From Zavarzinella formosa DSM 19928 (lineage in GTDB: Bacteria; Planctomycetota; Planctomycetia; Gemmatales; Gemmataceae): a DNA stretch of 54,485 bases. The notes beneath the pieces were generated by a model. The model made no database searches, was not told the origin of the DNA, and saw only the letters and a list, made by a program, of their open reading frames with translations. Positions 31,628 to 40,368 of this stretch are shown here, piece after piece. Numbering within the stretch: position 1 is the stretch's first letter; each line of letters starts with the position of its first letter. Where the stretch lies: the NCBI RefSeq assembly GCF_000255705.1, contig NZ_JH636439.1:422933-477417 (forward strand). The letters are read 5' to 3'. A program made the translations under genes and the position numbers.

Positions 31628-32709
31628 CACAGATATCTCTCCAAGCCCGGCGTCTTTTTCAGTTTCTCGACGATCTCTTTTACCGTTGCCTCGTCCCGCC
31701 GGTCGGCGATCAGGGTCGCGTTGCCATCTTGAATAATAAGCAAGTTGCTCACGCCTATGGTGGCGATCAGGTGTTCCGCATCGGAGACAATCACACACGC
31801 GGAAGTGTTGATCCCCGTGTGTAATCCCCTCACGGTGTTTCCGTGCTTGTCCTGCGGGTTGCGGCGTTCGAGGGCCAGCCAGCTTCCTACATCGTCCCAT
31901 TGATAGGGAGCTTGCAACACCAACACCTTTTTCGCGTTTTCCATCACGGCGAAGTCGATGCTGATTTTCTCCACATGAGAGTATTCTTCGGCAAAGACGG
32001 CTTGTTGATTGGGTGTGCCCCAAGCGTCGGCAATGCGAGAAACTGATTCAAAAATACCCGGTTTGAGTCGCTTCAATTCGGCGAGGATCGTTTTAACCTT
32101 CCAGACGAAGATGCCGCTGTTCCAGTAATACTCGCCGCTGGCGATGTATTGCTCGGCCACCTCGGCGCTTGGCTTCTCGCGGAATTTCAACACTTCAAAC
32201 GAGTTGACTCCCTGCCGTTGGGCAATGTGCGTGCCCCGTTGAATGTAACCGTAACCAATGGCCGGATAGGCGGGCGGGATGCCGAAGGTTAACAGGGCCT
32301 CTGGGTTTTCATCCACCAGTTGCTCGGCCGCTTTCAAGGCCCGGTGGAATTCCCCCACCGGTTCGATGGCGTGATCGGCGGGCATCACGACCATCGTGGC
32401 GTTCGGGTCTTCGCGGGCGATCAGGGCCGCCCCCAAGCCGATGCACGCGGCGGTGTCCCGGCCCGTCGGTTCCCCGACGATGCGGTTTGCGGCCACGGCG
32501 GGGAGTTGCTCGATGGCTTGATCCCGGTGGGCTTTTGAAGTGATAACCCAAAAGCGTTCCGGGGGAACGAGGGCCTCGCTCCGGTCGAAGGTGGCTTGCA
32601 GGAGCGTGCGATCTCCCTCAAAGGAGAGAAATTGCTTCGGTCGGGCCGACCGGCTGCGGGGCCAGAACCGGGTTCCGCCGCCGCCGGCCATAATCATCGT
32701 GTGCAACAT
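31627..32709 (-). CDS. manC: Mannose-1-phosphate guanylyltransferase
   Basis: A 360-aa nucleotidyltransferase making GDP-mannose from mannose-1-phosphate and GTP. It starts at ATG 32709. The signature GGGGTRFWPRSR and PKQF are at the N-terminus, followed by GEPTGRDTAACIG and VVMPADHAI. The C-terminal hexapeptide-like region contains MENAKKVLVLQAPYQWDDVGSW. The length matches monofunctional enzymes without the isomerase domain. It is three bases after the UDPGP gene and overlaps ruvX by one base, so they form one operon. Confidence 0.92.
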   Translation of the reverse strand: MLHTMIMAGGGGTRFWPRSRSARPKQFLSFEGDRTLLQATFDRSEALVPPERFWVITSKAHRDQAIEQLPAVAANRIVGEPTGRDTAACIGLGAALIAREDPNATMVVMPADHAIEPVGEFHRALKAAEQLVDENPEALLTFGIPPAYPAIGYGYIQRGTHIAQRQGVNSFEVLKFREKPSAEVAEQYIASGEYYWNSGIFVWKVKTILAELKRLKPGIFESVSRIADAWGTPNQQAVFAEEYSHVEKISIDFAVMENAKKVLVLQAPYQWDDVGSWLALERRNPQDKHGNTVRGLHTGINTSACVIVSDAEHLIATIGVSNLLIIQDGNATLIADRRDEATVKEIVEKLKKTPGLERYL

Positions 32710-32712
32710 GCC

Positions 32713-34089
32713 TTACTCGAAAAAGGTGGCTTCGGTGATCGTCCGTCCGGGGTAAACGCGGGCCGCAAACTCGGCGGCATCCATCGCAAACCGCGGGGAA
32801 ACTTCCAAGGGTACGTTCGCTTCCACACGAATGCCGGCCTTTTTGGCCCAGTCGGCCGTGAGATTGGTGAGGGCTTGCCGACAGGTCTCCGGGGAATCGA
32901 CGCCCGTGGCGTTCTTGACTGGAGCGAATTCCACTTCGCGGGGTGATTCCACCACCAGCCAACGCTCGGCCATCGGCAAGGCGTCGAACACGAACATCTC
33001 AAACTTCAAGGCGTTTTCGGCGGAGGGTGTCACCATGTTGCCGGTAGTGTCCATGTGCGGGACTTTCTTCCGGGCATAGTGGAATGGCAGCCGGGTTTCC
33101 CCTTGGGTGATTTCCTTAAGGAAGCCCACGTCGAAGAGATGGATCGCCGGGCTGCCGGCCCGGTGCAACAACTTGCCGTCCGGGGCCGTCGCGTGAACCA
33201 GTTCATCCGGCATGTCCGAGTATTCGATGATGCCGCACTTCCCGGAGACGACGGCCAGCACGCCCATTTTTTCCTTCGGGTATGCCTTGTCGATGGCCCG
33301 CGACGAGACCTGCGATTTCACCCGGATGTGTTCGCCGAGGAAGGCCGGATCGGCCAACCGCACCAGCGGGTTGTCCACTTGGAAGTAGAAGATGTGTTTG
33401 ATGCCTTGGGCGGCGAGTTTGTCCAGCAAGCCGCTTTCGGAGAGGGCCGTCAATGTCCCGCCGTGGCCGTTGGGGCTGCTGAAGACCGAGCCGGGCTTTT
33501 CCATCAGGAGCTTGCCGCCCTCAAGCGTGAGGGCGGGCATCGTCCCTTGTTGGAAGAAGTAAACCTGCGACGCCGGAAGCCCGAAGTAGTTCTTCTCTTG
33601 GAAAAAGCGTTCGGTCTCCTCGTGCGTGACCGGAGAGGTCATCACCAGCAGCGGGACGGGCTTGCCATATTTTCGACTGAGGGCGAAAACCTTGTCGGCA
33701 TGAATCTCAAAGAGGGATTTGTCCGAGACCGGGCCAATTTTGAAAAGTCCCTTCGGCAGATCAAACCCCAATCGGGTTCCCTGTCCCCCGGCGACCAGCA
33801 AAACGGCCACCTCGCCGGCCGCGAGGGCGGCGTGGCCGAGATCGGTTGCTTCCTTTGATATCTCATCACCGGCGATCATCGGCACCGGTTGAATTTGTTC
33901 GGAAGGGGGCAGGGCCTGCGACTTGTCCCGATTGGCATATAGATGGGCCAATTGTTCAAAATCAATCCCGGTCAGGTGTTCGACCAGCGCGACCCGGTGA
34001 GTTATTTCCAACTGATCCCAACCATGCAGAACGTGTTCCTGCTGGTGTTTCCGCAGACGGTGCATCAAATCCGGAGGAACATCTTGCAT
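32713..34089 (-). CDS. UDP-sugar pyrophosphorylase (UDPGP family)
   Basis: A 458-aa nucleotidyltransferase of the eukaryote-type UDPGP family (UDP-N-acetylglucosamine or UDP-glucose pyrophosphorylase). The nucleotide loop is VAGGQGTRLGFDLPKGLFKI, with VMTSPVTHEETERFF, QVDNPLVRLADP and the lysine-rich LPFHYARKKVPHMD. UAP1-like enzymes share this layout. The sugar cannot be told from sequence reading. First gene of the operon with manC and ruvX. Confidence 0.88.
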   Translation of the reverse strand: MQDVPPDLMHRLRKHQQEHVLHGWDQLEITHRVALVEHLTGIDFEQLAHLYANRDKSQALPPSEQIQPVPMIAGDEISKEATDLGHAALAAGEVAVLLVAGGQGTRLGFDLPKGLFKIGPVSDKSLFEIHADKVFALSRKYGKPVPLLVMTSPVTHEETERFFQEKNYFGLPASQVYFFQQGTMPALTLEGGKLLMEKPGSVFSSPNGHGGTLTALSESGLLDKLAAQGIKHIFYFQVDNPLVRLADPAFLGEHIRVKSQVSSRAIDKAYPKEKMGVLAVVSGKCGIIEYSDMPDELVHATAPDGKLLHRAGSPAIHLFDVGFLKEITQGETRLPFHYARKKVPHMDTTGNMVTPSAENALKFEMFVFDALPMAERWLVVESPREVEFAPVKNATGVDSPETCRQALTNLTADWAKKAGIRVEANVPLEVSPRFAMDAAEFAARVYPGRTITEATFFE

Positions 34090-34131
34090 GAGCCAGGCCC
34101 GTTATGGGGATGATTGAAGCCTTTCCCCATT

Positions 34132-34911
34132 TTAGAACTCGAACCGCAGACCGTCATACGCCATCTCAACCCCGCCGGGCAAACTGGCCGGAAGGGTTTC
34201 GTAGTCCAGTTCATGGGACATGTGGGTGAAGTATGCCTTTTCCGGGTTCAGCCGTTCGATGACTTCCAAGGCTTCGTTGAGACCCATGTGAGCCGGGTGG
34301 CCTTTGTAACGCAGACAATCAATCACCAGCGTTTGCACGCCTTCCAGCAGCGGCCAGCTTGTCTCGGGGATCTCGCTGACATCGGTGCAATAGGCCATGT
34401 CGCCAATTCGGAAGCCGAAGACGTTGAACGAACTGTGGATCAACGGTATCGGCGTGATGGTTTCCCCCAACACATCGAAGGGGGTTGGGTCGATTCGTTG
34501 AAAGTGCAGTTTGGGGAGAAAGCCGACCGGGGCATCTTCGTCCGTGAAGGCATACGAGAAGGTCTTTCGGATGACCTTTTCCACTTCTTCGGTGCAATAC
34601 AGCGGCACGGACCCGCCGAGATGCTTGGCGACCAGTCGCAGGTCGTCGAGACCGTAGAGATGATCGACGTGGTAATGGGTGTACAAGACGGCGTGAACAA
34701 CGCTGACCTTTTCACGAATCAGTTGCAGCCGAAGCTCTGGGCCGGTGTCGATGAGGATATTGCCGTTCGGAGTCCGGATCAGGGCCGAACTCCGGTAACG
34801 GTGGTTCTTGGGATTGTCAGACCGGCAGACCGGGCAATCGCACCCGATCATCGGCACGCCGACGGACGTTCCGGTTCCCAGAAAAGCGAAGATCCGATTC
34901 CCGCGACTCAT
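34132..34911 (-). CDS. PhnP-like metallo-beta-lactamase-fold hydrolase
   Basis: A 259-aa MBL-fold phosphodiesterase. ATG 34911 is chosen; a longer frame opens with TTG. The zinc motif is THYHVDHLYGLDDL. The N-terminal FLGTGTSVGVPMIGCDCPVC contains the Cys pair seen in PhnP-type enzymes. Other metal ligands are IHSSFNVFGF and YFTHMSHELD. The family cleaves cyclic phosphodiesters such as those from phosphonate use. No phn genes are near, so the role may be general. Confidence 0.85.
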   Translation of the reverse strand: MSRGNRIFAFLGTGTSVGVPMIGCDCPVCRSDNPKNHRYRSSALIRTPNGNILIDTGPELRLQLIREKVSVVHAVLYTHYHVDHLYGLDDLRLVAKHLGGSVPLYCTEEVEKVIRKTFSYAFTDEDAPVGFLPKLHFQRIDPTPFDVLGETITPIPLIHSSFNVFGFRIGDMAYCTDVSEIPETSWPLLEGVQTLVIDCLRYKGHPAHMGLNEALEVIERLNPEKAYFTHMSHELDYETLPASLPGGVEMAYDGLRFEF

Positions 34912-34946
34912 CGAAATCCGTTTCCCGTTGAAACTCAAAAGGCATC

Positions 34947-35046
34947 AACCACAAAGGCACAAAGATCACGCAAAGGTTCACCAAGTGAAAACCATTCGTT
35001 TTGCCTTCTTTGTGAAACTTCGTGTGATCTTTGTGCCTTTGTGGTT
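34947..35046. repeat. Long inverted repeat (palindromic intergenic element)
   Basis: The 23-base arms at 34947-34969 and 35024-35046 are perfectly complementary (arm starts AACCACAAAGGCACAAAG). The inner sequence is also partly palindromic. It sits between the PhnP-like gene and glyA on the minus strand, so it would fold in the glyA 3' region. Confidence 0.9.
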
Positions 35047-35067
35047 AGTCTTCTCTTTTCTTTTTCC

Positions 35068-36306
35068 TCACACCGCCGGGGCGGGGAATTGCTGGCAAAG
35101 GCTGCGGACATCTTCCCGCACCTTGGCCAGCTTGCCCGCGTCGTCCGGCTTGGCCAGCACGTCGCCGATCCACCCGGCGATCGTGCGCATTTCGGTTTCC
35201 TTCATCCCCCGTGTGGTGAGGGCCGGGGTGCCGAACCGCACGCCGGAAGGGTCCATCGCCGCCCGTGTGTCATACGGGATCATGTTCTTGTTGACGGTGA
35301 TGCCCGCCTCGCCCAACGCATGTTCGGCGATTTTCCCGGTGACACCCTTGGACCACACATCCACCAGCATCAGGTGGTTGTCCGTCCCGCCGGAAACGAT
35401 GCGGAAGCCGATCTTCTGAAGTTCCTCGGCCAGCACCTTGGCGTTGGTGATGACTTGATCGATGTGCTTCGCGTATTCCGGCTGCGAGGCCTCCAAAAAC
35501 GACACGGCCTTGGCGGCGATGACGTGCATCAGCGGCCCTCCCTGAATGCCGGGGAACACCGCCGAGTTGATTTTCGGCAGCCACGCCTCGCGGCACATGA
35601 TGACCCCGCCTCGCGGACCGCGAAGGGTCTTGTGCGTGGTGGTGGTCACGAAGTCCGCATGCGGGATCGGGTCGGAATGCCGTTTGGCGGCGACCAATCC
35701 GGCGATGTGGGCCATGTCCACCATGAACAGAGCGCCGACTTCCTTGGCGATCTCCCCAAACTTCGCAAAGTCGATTTCGCGGGGATAAGCGCTGGCCCCG
35801 GCGAGGATCAGTTTCGGCTTGTGTTCGCGGGCGGCCTTGGCCACGGCATCATAATCAATGCGGTGGGTGTCCGGCGTCACGCCGTAACCGATCGGCTTGA
35901 AATACTTCCCGGAGAAGTTGATCTTCATCCCGTGGGTGAGGTGGCCGCCGTGGGCCAGATCCATCGCAAGGAAGGTGTCGCCCGGTTGCAGGGCGGCCAG
36001 AAACACCGCCATGTTCGCTTGCGCCCCGGAGTGGGGCTGGACGTTGGCTTTCTCGGCCCCGAACAACTTGCAAAGCCGGTCAATGGCCAGCTTTTCGACC
36101 ACGTCGACGTTTTCGCAACCGCCGTAATAACGTTTGCCGGGATAACCCTCCGCGTATTTGTTCGTCAACACCGAACCTTGGGCGTGCATCACGGCCGGGC
36201 TGGTGTAGTTCTCGGAGGCGATCATCTCCAAACCATCCTGTTGGCGGGATTTTTCCGCCTGGATGGCCTGCCAGATGTCGGGATCAATTCGCTGCAAAAC
36301 GTCCAT
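35068..36306 (-). CDS. glyA: Serine hydroxymethyltransferase
   Basis: A 412-aa PLP enzyme converting serine and tetrahydrofolate to glycine and methylene-tetrahydrofolate. Motifs: [48 protein letters not shown] and the PLP lysine in [14 protein letters not shown]. Full length and single copy in the window. It is divergent from hemG across 111 bases. Confidence 0.98.
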   Translation of the reverse strand: MDVLQRIDPDIWQAIQAEKSRQQDGLEMIASENYTSPAVMHAQGSVLTNKYAEGYPGKRYYGGCENVDVVEKLAIDRLCKLFGAEKANVQPHSGAQANMAVFLAALQPGDTFLAMDLAHGGHLTHGMKINFSGKYFKPIGYGVTPDTHRIDYDAVAKAAREHKPKLILAGASAYPREIDFAKFGEIAKEVGALFMVDMAHIAGLVAAKRHSDPIPHADFVTTTTHKTLRGPRGGVIMCREAWLPKINSAVFPGIQGGPLMHVIAAKAVSFLEASQPEYAKHIDQVITNAKVLAEELQKIGFRIVSGGTDNHLMLVDVWSKGVTGKIAEHALGEAGITVNKNMIPYDTRAAMDPSGVRFGTPALTTRGMKETEMRTIAGWIGDVLAKPDDAGKLAKVREDVRSLCQQFPAPAV

Positions 36307-36417
36307 TCGCGTGGTTCCGCGGGTAAGTGGTCAAAGATCGTGAGCCAAACTTACGGTACATCATAGCAAGCCGTAGAATGCGGGCATGGGCAACCCCGCG
36401 ATTCGGCAATTTCACCG

Positions 36418-37869
36418 ATGAAACAACCCCTTCCACGAATCGCCATCGTCGGCGGCGGCCTCGCCGGGCTGGCCGTCGCCTTCCGCATTGAGCAACTTCT
36501 GCCGATGGCCCATTTGACCATTTTGGAGAAGAAGCCTGCGCCGGGTGGGAACATCGCTTCCCCGTTGATTGACGGCTATCGTGTCGAAACGGGGCCGAAC
36601 GGCTTTCTTGATGCGAAGCCCTCGACGATGAATCTGTGCCGGGAACTCGGAATCGCCGATGAACTGATTGCCGCCAGCGAAGGTTCGCGCAAGAACCGCT
36701 ACCTGTGCATCGGCGGGAAACTTGTCGCCCTTCCCGGTTCGTTGGGGGCGTTTATCCGTTCGCCACTGTTGGGCTGGCGAGGGAAGTTCAATGTCCTGTG
36801 GGAAAAATACCGCCGGCCGAACCCGCCGGAGGAGGAGGAATCCATCGCGGATTTCGCCCGCCGCCGGGCCGGATCGGAAGTGGCCGATGTACTGGCCGAT
36901 GCTTTTGTGACCGGCATCCATGCGGGCGATCCGAAACTTCTGAGCGTGGACGCCGCCTTTCCCCGGTTGAAGCAATTCGAGCGGGATTTCGGTAGTGTCA
37001 GCCGGGGATTTCGGAACGCCTCACGCCTTCGCCGGGCGGCCGCGAAGGCCGAGGGACGCGAACCGCAACCCGTGAAAATGTGGTCGTTTCGCAATGGATT
37101 GGGCCGGTTGATTGATCGTTTTGCAGAGGTGTTGAGCGATTCCCTGAAACTCAATTCCCCCGTTCACCGCGTTCGACAAATGCTCGACGGAACTTGGCAA
37201 CTCTTGCTGGATGACGACCAAGTTCTATCGGCTGACGCCGTGGTAATGACCTCCCCGGCGCACGCGCAAGCGAAGCAACTTCGGGAATTGGATGCGACGC
37301 TGGCCGACGAACTTGCGGGCATCCCCCATAACAAGATCGCGGTTGTCGCCCTGGGCTACCGCCAGAAAGACGCCGGGAAGCATTCCTTGGACGGGTTCGG
37401 GTTTATCACCCCTCAATCCACCCGGCGGGATGTCTTGGGCGTTCAGTGGTGTTCGTCCATTTTTCCCGGCCGCGCACCCGAAGGCCATGTGCTGTGGCGG
37501 GCCTTGTGCGGAGGCTGGAACCGGCCGGATATCCTTGAGTGGGATGATGCCCGATTGACGGAGGCCGTGCATCGAGAATTGCAGCAAGTGATGGGTGTCG
37601 CTAATTTTCCGGCGTTTCGGCACATTATTCGCTGGGAAAATGCCATCCCGCAATATCATGTCGGGCATTTGGCGAGAGTCGCCCGGATCGACCGGGAAGC
37701 CGCCAAATGGCCCGGTCTGTTCTTGGGCGGAAACGCCTTCCGCGGGGTGGCGATCAACGACCAGACGGAAGACGCGGAGCGGATTGCCGCGGCCGTGGCC
37801 GGTTATATCGGCAACTCTTTCTCACCGTCCGGTATTTGCCCGCTTCCCTTCGGTGACGGGGCAGTGTAG
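36418..37869 (+). CDS. hemG: Protoporphyrinogen oxidase (HemY type)
   Basis: A 483-aa FAD enzyme of the oxygen-dependent type. The N-terminal Rossmann motif is IAIVGGGLAGLAVAFRIE, followed by LEKKPAPGGNI and GPNGFLDAKPS. It also has FVTGIHAGDPKLLSVDAAFP, typical of PPOX. The C-terminal GLFLGGNAFRGVAINDQTEDAERIA completes the FAD site. It oxidises protoporphyrinogen or coproporphyrinogen in haem synthesis; the choice cannot be made here. No other hem gene is adjacent. Confidence 0.92.
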   Translation: MKQPLPRIAIVGGGLAGLAVAFRIEQLLPMAHLTILEKKPAPGGNIASPLIDGYRVETGPNGFLDAKPSTMNLCRELGIADELIAASEGSRKNRYLCIGGKLVALPGSLGAFIRSPLLGWRGKFNVLWEKYRRPNPPEEEESIADFARRRAGSEVADVLADAFVTGIHAGDPKLLSVDAAFPRLKQFERDFGSVSRGFRNASRLRRAAAKAEGREPQPVKMWSFRNGLGRLIDRFAEVLSDSLKLNSPVHRVRQMLDGTWQLLLDDDQVLSADAVVMTSPAHAQAKQLRELDATLADELAGIPHNKIAVVALGYRQKDAGKHSLDGFGFITPQSTRRDVLGVQWCSSIFPGRAPEGHVLWRALCGGWNRPDILEWDDARLTEAVHRELQQVMGVANFPAFRHIIRWENAIPQYHVGHLARVARIDREAAKWPGLFLGGNAFRGVAINDQTEDAERIAAAVAGYIGNSFSPSGICPLPFGDGAV

Positions 37870-37907
37870 CATTTGCCTAAACGACTCACTCTCCGGGAAT
37901 GCAGTTC

Positions 37908-39197
37908 ATGCTACGATCGGTCCTCAGCATCATTCTGGGCGGAGGGCAGGGGGCGCGCCTGTTTCCCCTCACTCAACTCCGGGCCAAGCCCGCCGTGCCT
38001 GTTGCCGGGAAATATCGGCTGATCGACATTCCCATCAGCAATTGCCTGAATTCCGGCATTAATCGCATTTATGTGATGACGCAGTTCCTCTCCGCGAGCC
38101 TGCATCGGCACATCGCCAACACTTATAAATTCGACCAGTTCTCCAAGGGATTCGTCGAGATCCTGGCTGCCCAGCAGACGATGGAAGGGTCGCAGTGGTA
38201 TCAGGGGACGGCCGACGCCGTCCGGCAAAACGTGCGGCAAATTGAGGAAGATCCCTGCACGGATGTGCTGATTCTTTCCGGCGACCAACTTTACCGGATG
38301 GACTACAGCGAGCTTCAGGCGACCCACACGAAATCGGATGCCGACATCACGATTGCCATGCTCCCCGTGCCGGAAAGCCATGTGGCCGGGTTCGGGATCA
38401 TGAAGGCCGACGATTCCGGCCGGATCACGTCGTTCATCGAAAAGCCGAAGGTGAGCTTGAAGGAACACGAACCGTTCCGCACAAACGCGGAGTGGATCGA
38501 GGCTCGCGGCATCAAGTGCGACGGGCGAAACTATCTCGCCAGCATGGGGATTTATCTCTTCAAGCGAGAAGTGTTGCTGAAACTCCTCCAAGACCCGCAG
38601 GACACGGACTTCGGCCGGGATATCTTCCAGAAGCACTACAAGCAACTCAAAGTACAGGCTCATTTGTTTGATGGTTATTGGGAGGATTTGGGGACGATCC
38701 GGTCTTACCTCCAGTCGTCGCTCGACCTGGCCCGCGAGAATCCGAAGTTCGAGTTCTACCACCCGTCGGGACCGATTTACACCCGGATGCGGTTCTTGCC
38801 CGCCGCCCGGATTTGCGGGGCGACGATCAACGAAAGCCTCATTAGTGATGGCTGCGTGGTGAAAGCCGGCACCAAGTTGAACCACTGTTCGCTCGGGGTT
38901 CGCAGCCGGATCGGTCAGAAATGCGAGATCATTCAGTCCGTCATCATCGGGGCCGACCGTTACGAATCGGATGAGGAACGAGAGTCGAATGCCAGGAAAA
39001 GCATCCCGAACTTCAATGTCGGGGATAACTGTCACATTGAACGGGCGATCCTCGACAAAGATTGCCGCGTCGGCAACAACGTGACCATCGACTACCACGG
39101 CAAGGAACCGAACGTGGACGGTGATTGTTACTACATCCGCGACGGCATTGTGGTGATTCCCAAGGGAATGATCGTGCCGGACGGCACGGTGATTTGA
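37908..39197 (+). CDS. glgC: Glucose-1-phosphate adenylyltransferase
   Basis: A 429-aa enzyme making ADP-glucose for glycogen. I choose ATG 37908 (MLRSVLSIILGGGQGARL) because GGGA is at good spacing; ATG 37899 lies directly on that site. Motifs: GGGQGARLFPLTQLRAKPAVP, YRLIDIPISNCLNSGI, WYQGTADAVRQN and GYWEDLGTI. The C-terminal left-handed beta-helix part is present (SLISDGCVVKAGTKLNHCSL). The length agrees with the family. It is 38 bases after hemG and has a terminator. Confidence 0.97.
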   Translation: MLRSVLSIILGGGQGARLFPLTQLRAKPAVPVAGKYRLIDIPISNCLNSGINRIYVMTQFLSASLHRHIANTYKFDQFSKGFVEILAAQQTMEGSQWYQGTADAVRQNVRQIEEDPCTDVLILSGDQLYRMDYSELQATHTKSDADITIAMLPVPESHVAGFGIMKADDSGRITSFIEKPKVSLKEHEPFRTNAEWIEARGIKCDGRNYLASMGIYLFKREVLLKLLQDPQDTDFGRDIFQKHYKQLKVQAHLFDGYWEDLGTIRSYLQSSLDLARENPKFEFYHPSGPIYTRMRFLPAARICGATINESLISDGCVVKAGTKLNHCSLGVRSRIGQKCEIIQSVIIGADRYESDEERESNARKSIPNFNVGDNCHIERAILDKDCRVGNNVTIDYHGKEPNVDGDCYYIRDGIVVIPKGMIVPDGTVI

Positions 39198-39206
39198 AGA
39201 AACGCG

Positions 39207-39247
39207 GCGAGTGTCGAGGTATCGGCCCGACACTCGCACCTCTTTTC
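39207..39247. terminator. Terminator between convergent genes
   Basis: A 10-bp stem (39207-39216 with 39228-39237), then CTCTTTTC. It ends glgC and may also work for the DUF2007 gene coming from the right. Confidence 0.75.
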
Positions 39248-39680
39248 ACAGTTTCACCACATCCCCATCGGCTTTCCACCAATCTCCATCTGTGGCCGGT
39301 CCAACATCCATTGATGCCCCGCATTTGGGGCATTCCTGAACCGTTCCCCGCAGGGCGGCGGAGAATGTTGAAATCTGGCCGCATTCCTCGCAGCGGGCTT
39401 CGACCAGATGGACGGCGGCTTCCTCGCGGGCTTCCAGCTTTTTGTCCCGTTGCTGCTCATATTCACGCAGAATCTCGGCGGCGGTTTCCGCCATTTCATC
39501 ATCGACCCACATTCGTGACGAGTGATAGGGGGCCGCACTGACGCCCATCCATTCCCCATCCGGGGTGACGTCTTCGGTGATTTCGGCGTTGATTCCCGCC
39601 TCGGACAGCAAATCCTTCAGCAGTTGCGCTTCTTGGGGGGACGAAGCCGCGTAGACTTCGACCGGATTGGCGATGGCCAT
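39246..39680 (-). CDS. DUF2007-type protein with C-terminal zinc ribbon, copy B
   Basis: A 144-aa protein with GGAGAC seven bases before ATG 39680. Residues 1-70 resemble DUF2007 (VEVYAASSPQEAQLLKDLLS, EAGINAEI), a small putative signalling fold. A four-Cys zinc ribbon follows (CEECG ... CPKCG). It is a paralogue of the gene immediately upstream in transcription, and their leaders are also homologous, so the pair is a tandem duplication. Function unknown. Confidence 0.82.
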   Translation of the reverse strand: MAIANPVEVYAASSPQEAQLLKDLLSEAGINAEITEDVTPDGEWMGVSAAPYHSSRMWVDDEMAETAAEILREYEQQRDKKLEAREEAAVHLVEARCEECGQISTFSAALRGTVQECPKCGASMDVGPATDGDWWKADGDVVKL

Positions 39681-39729
39681 GAGAGTGTCTCCGTCTTGAT
39701 TAATGACCCCCGGTTCCGCAAACGAACGA

Positions 39730-39754
39730 AACCCGCAAGGGGTACTCGCGGGTT
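39730..39754 (-). promoter_or_regulatory. Leader hairpin, copy B
   Basis: A 7-bp AACCCGC/GCGGGTT stem about 50 bases before the copy B start. The flanking CAAACGAACG is shared with the copy A leader hairpin, so it was duplicated with the gene. It could be an attenuator or the terminator of the upstream copy. Confidence 0.55.
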
Positions 39755-39809
39755 ATATTGTCGCATATGGCATGCCAAGGTGGAAATCAGAAAAGGCTGG
39801 CAACGAGAC

Positions 39810-40265
39810 TCATTCGGAAGAGGATTCGGAGTCTTCATTCTCTCCGTTCGCCATCCACCAATCTCCCTCCTCGACGGGACCAACATCCATCGAAGCCTCG
39901 CACTTCGGGCATTTTTGCACTGATCCCTTTTGAATTGCCGGGAACAGGGAGGTTGCCCCGCATTCTTCGCAATGCCCTTCAACCGGAGCGGCGTCCGCTG
40001 GAATATCTTTTCCCAACTCTGAACGCTCAAATCGTTTTTTCTCGTAGTCAGCCAGAATTGCGGTCGCCGCCTCGGCTTGGGGGCGGTCCACCCAGACTTT
40101 CGGCGTGTGGATGTTGTTGGCCGTCCCGCCCATCCACAGGCCAGCCAAGGACAAATCCTGCGTGATGTCTGATTCAATTCCAGCTTCGATCAACAGGTGT
40201 TTGAGAAGGATCGCTTCTTGATTGGTTGATGCCGAATAAACGACGACCGGGTTGGCGAGGGGCAT
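39810..40265 (-). CDS. DUF2007-type protein with C-terminal zinc ribbon, copy A
   Basis: A 151-aa paralogue of the following gene, start at ATG 40265. It opens MPLANPVVVYSASTNQEAIL, with HLLIEAGIESDI. The zinc ribbon Cys pairs (CEECG ... CPKCE) and the GDWWMANG end match copy B. It has an acidic Ser/Glu-rich tail that copy B lacks. It lies downstream of secDF. Confidence 0.82.
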   Translation of the reverse strand: MPLANPVVVYSASTNQEAILLKHLLIEAGIESDITQDLSLAGLWMGGTANNIHTPKVWVDRPQAEAATAILADYEKKRFERSELGKDIPADAAPVEGHCEECGATSLFPAIQKGSVQKCPKCEASMDVGPVEEGDWWMANGENEDSESSSE

Positions 40266-40311
40266 GAGGCTTTTCCGTTTGAGTTGATGAACCGGGCGTC
40301 CGCAAACGAAC

Positions 40312-40340
40312 GGAACCCGCGAGGATCGCTCGCGGGTTCC
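40312..40340 (-). promoter_or_regulatory. Leader hairpin, copy A (possible secDF terminator)
   Basis: A perfect 12-bp GGAACCCGCGAG/CTCGCGGGTTCC stem with a 5-base loop, between the secDF stop and the copy A start. No strong T-run follows on the minus strand, so complete termination is doubtful. Confidence 0.6.
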
Positions 40341-40368
40341 ATTATCACACACTTTCAAATTGATGCAA

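Noticed and set aside
34114-36366. 750-codon plus-strand frame over the PhnP-like gene and glyA
   Set aside because: It runs through two real genes and a palindrome, with no domain.
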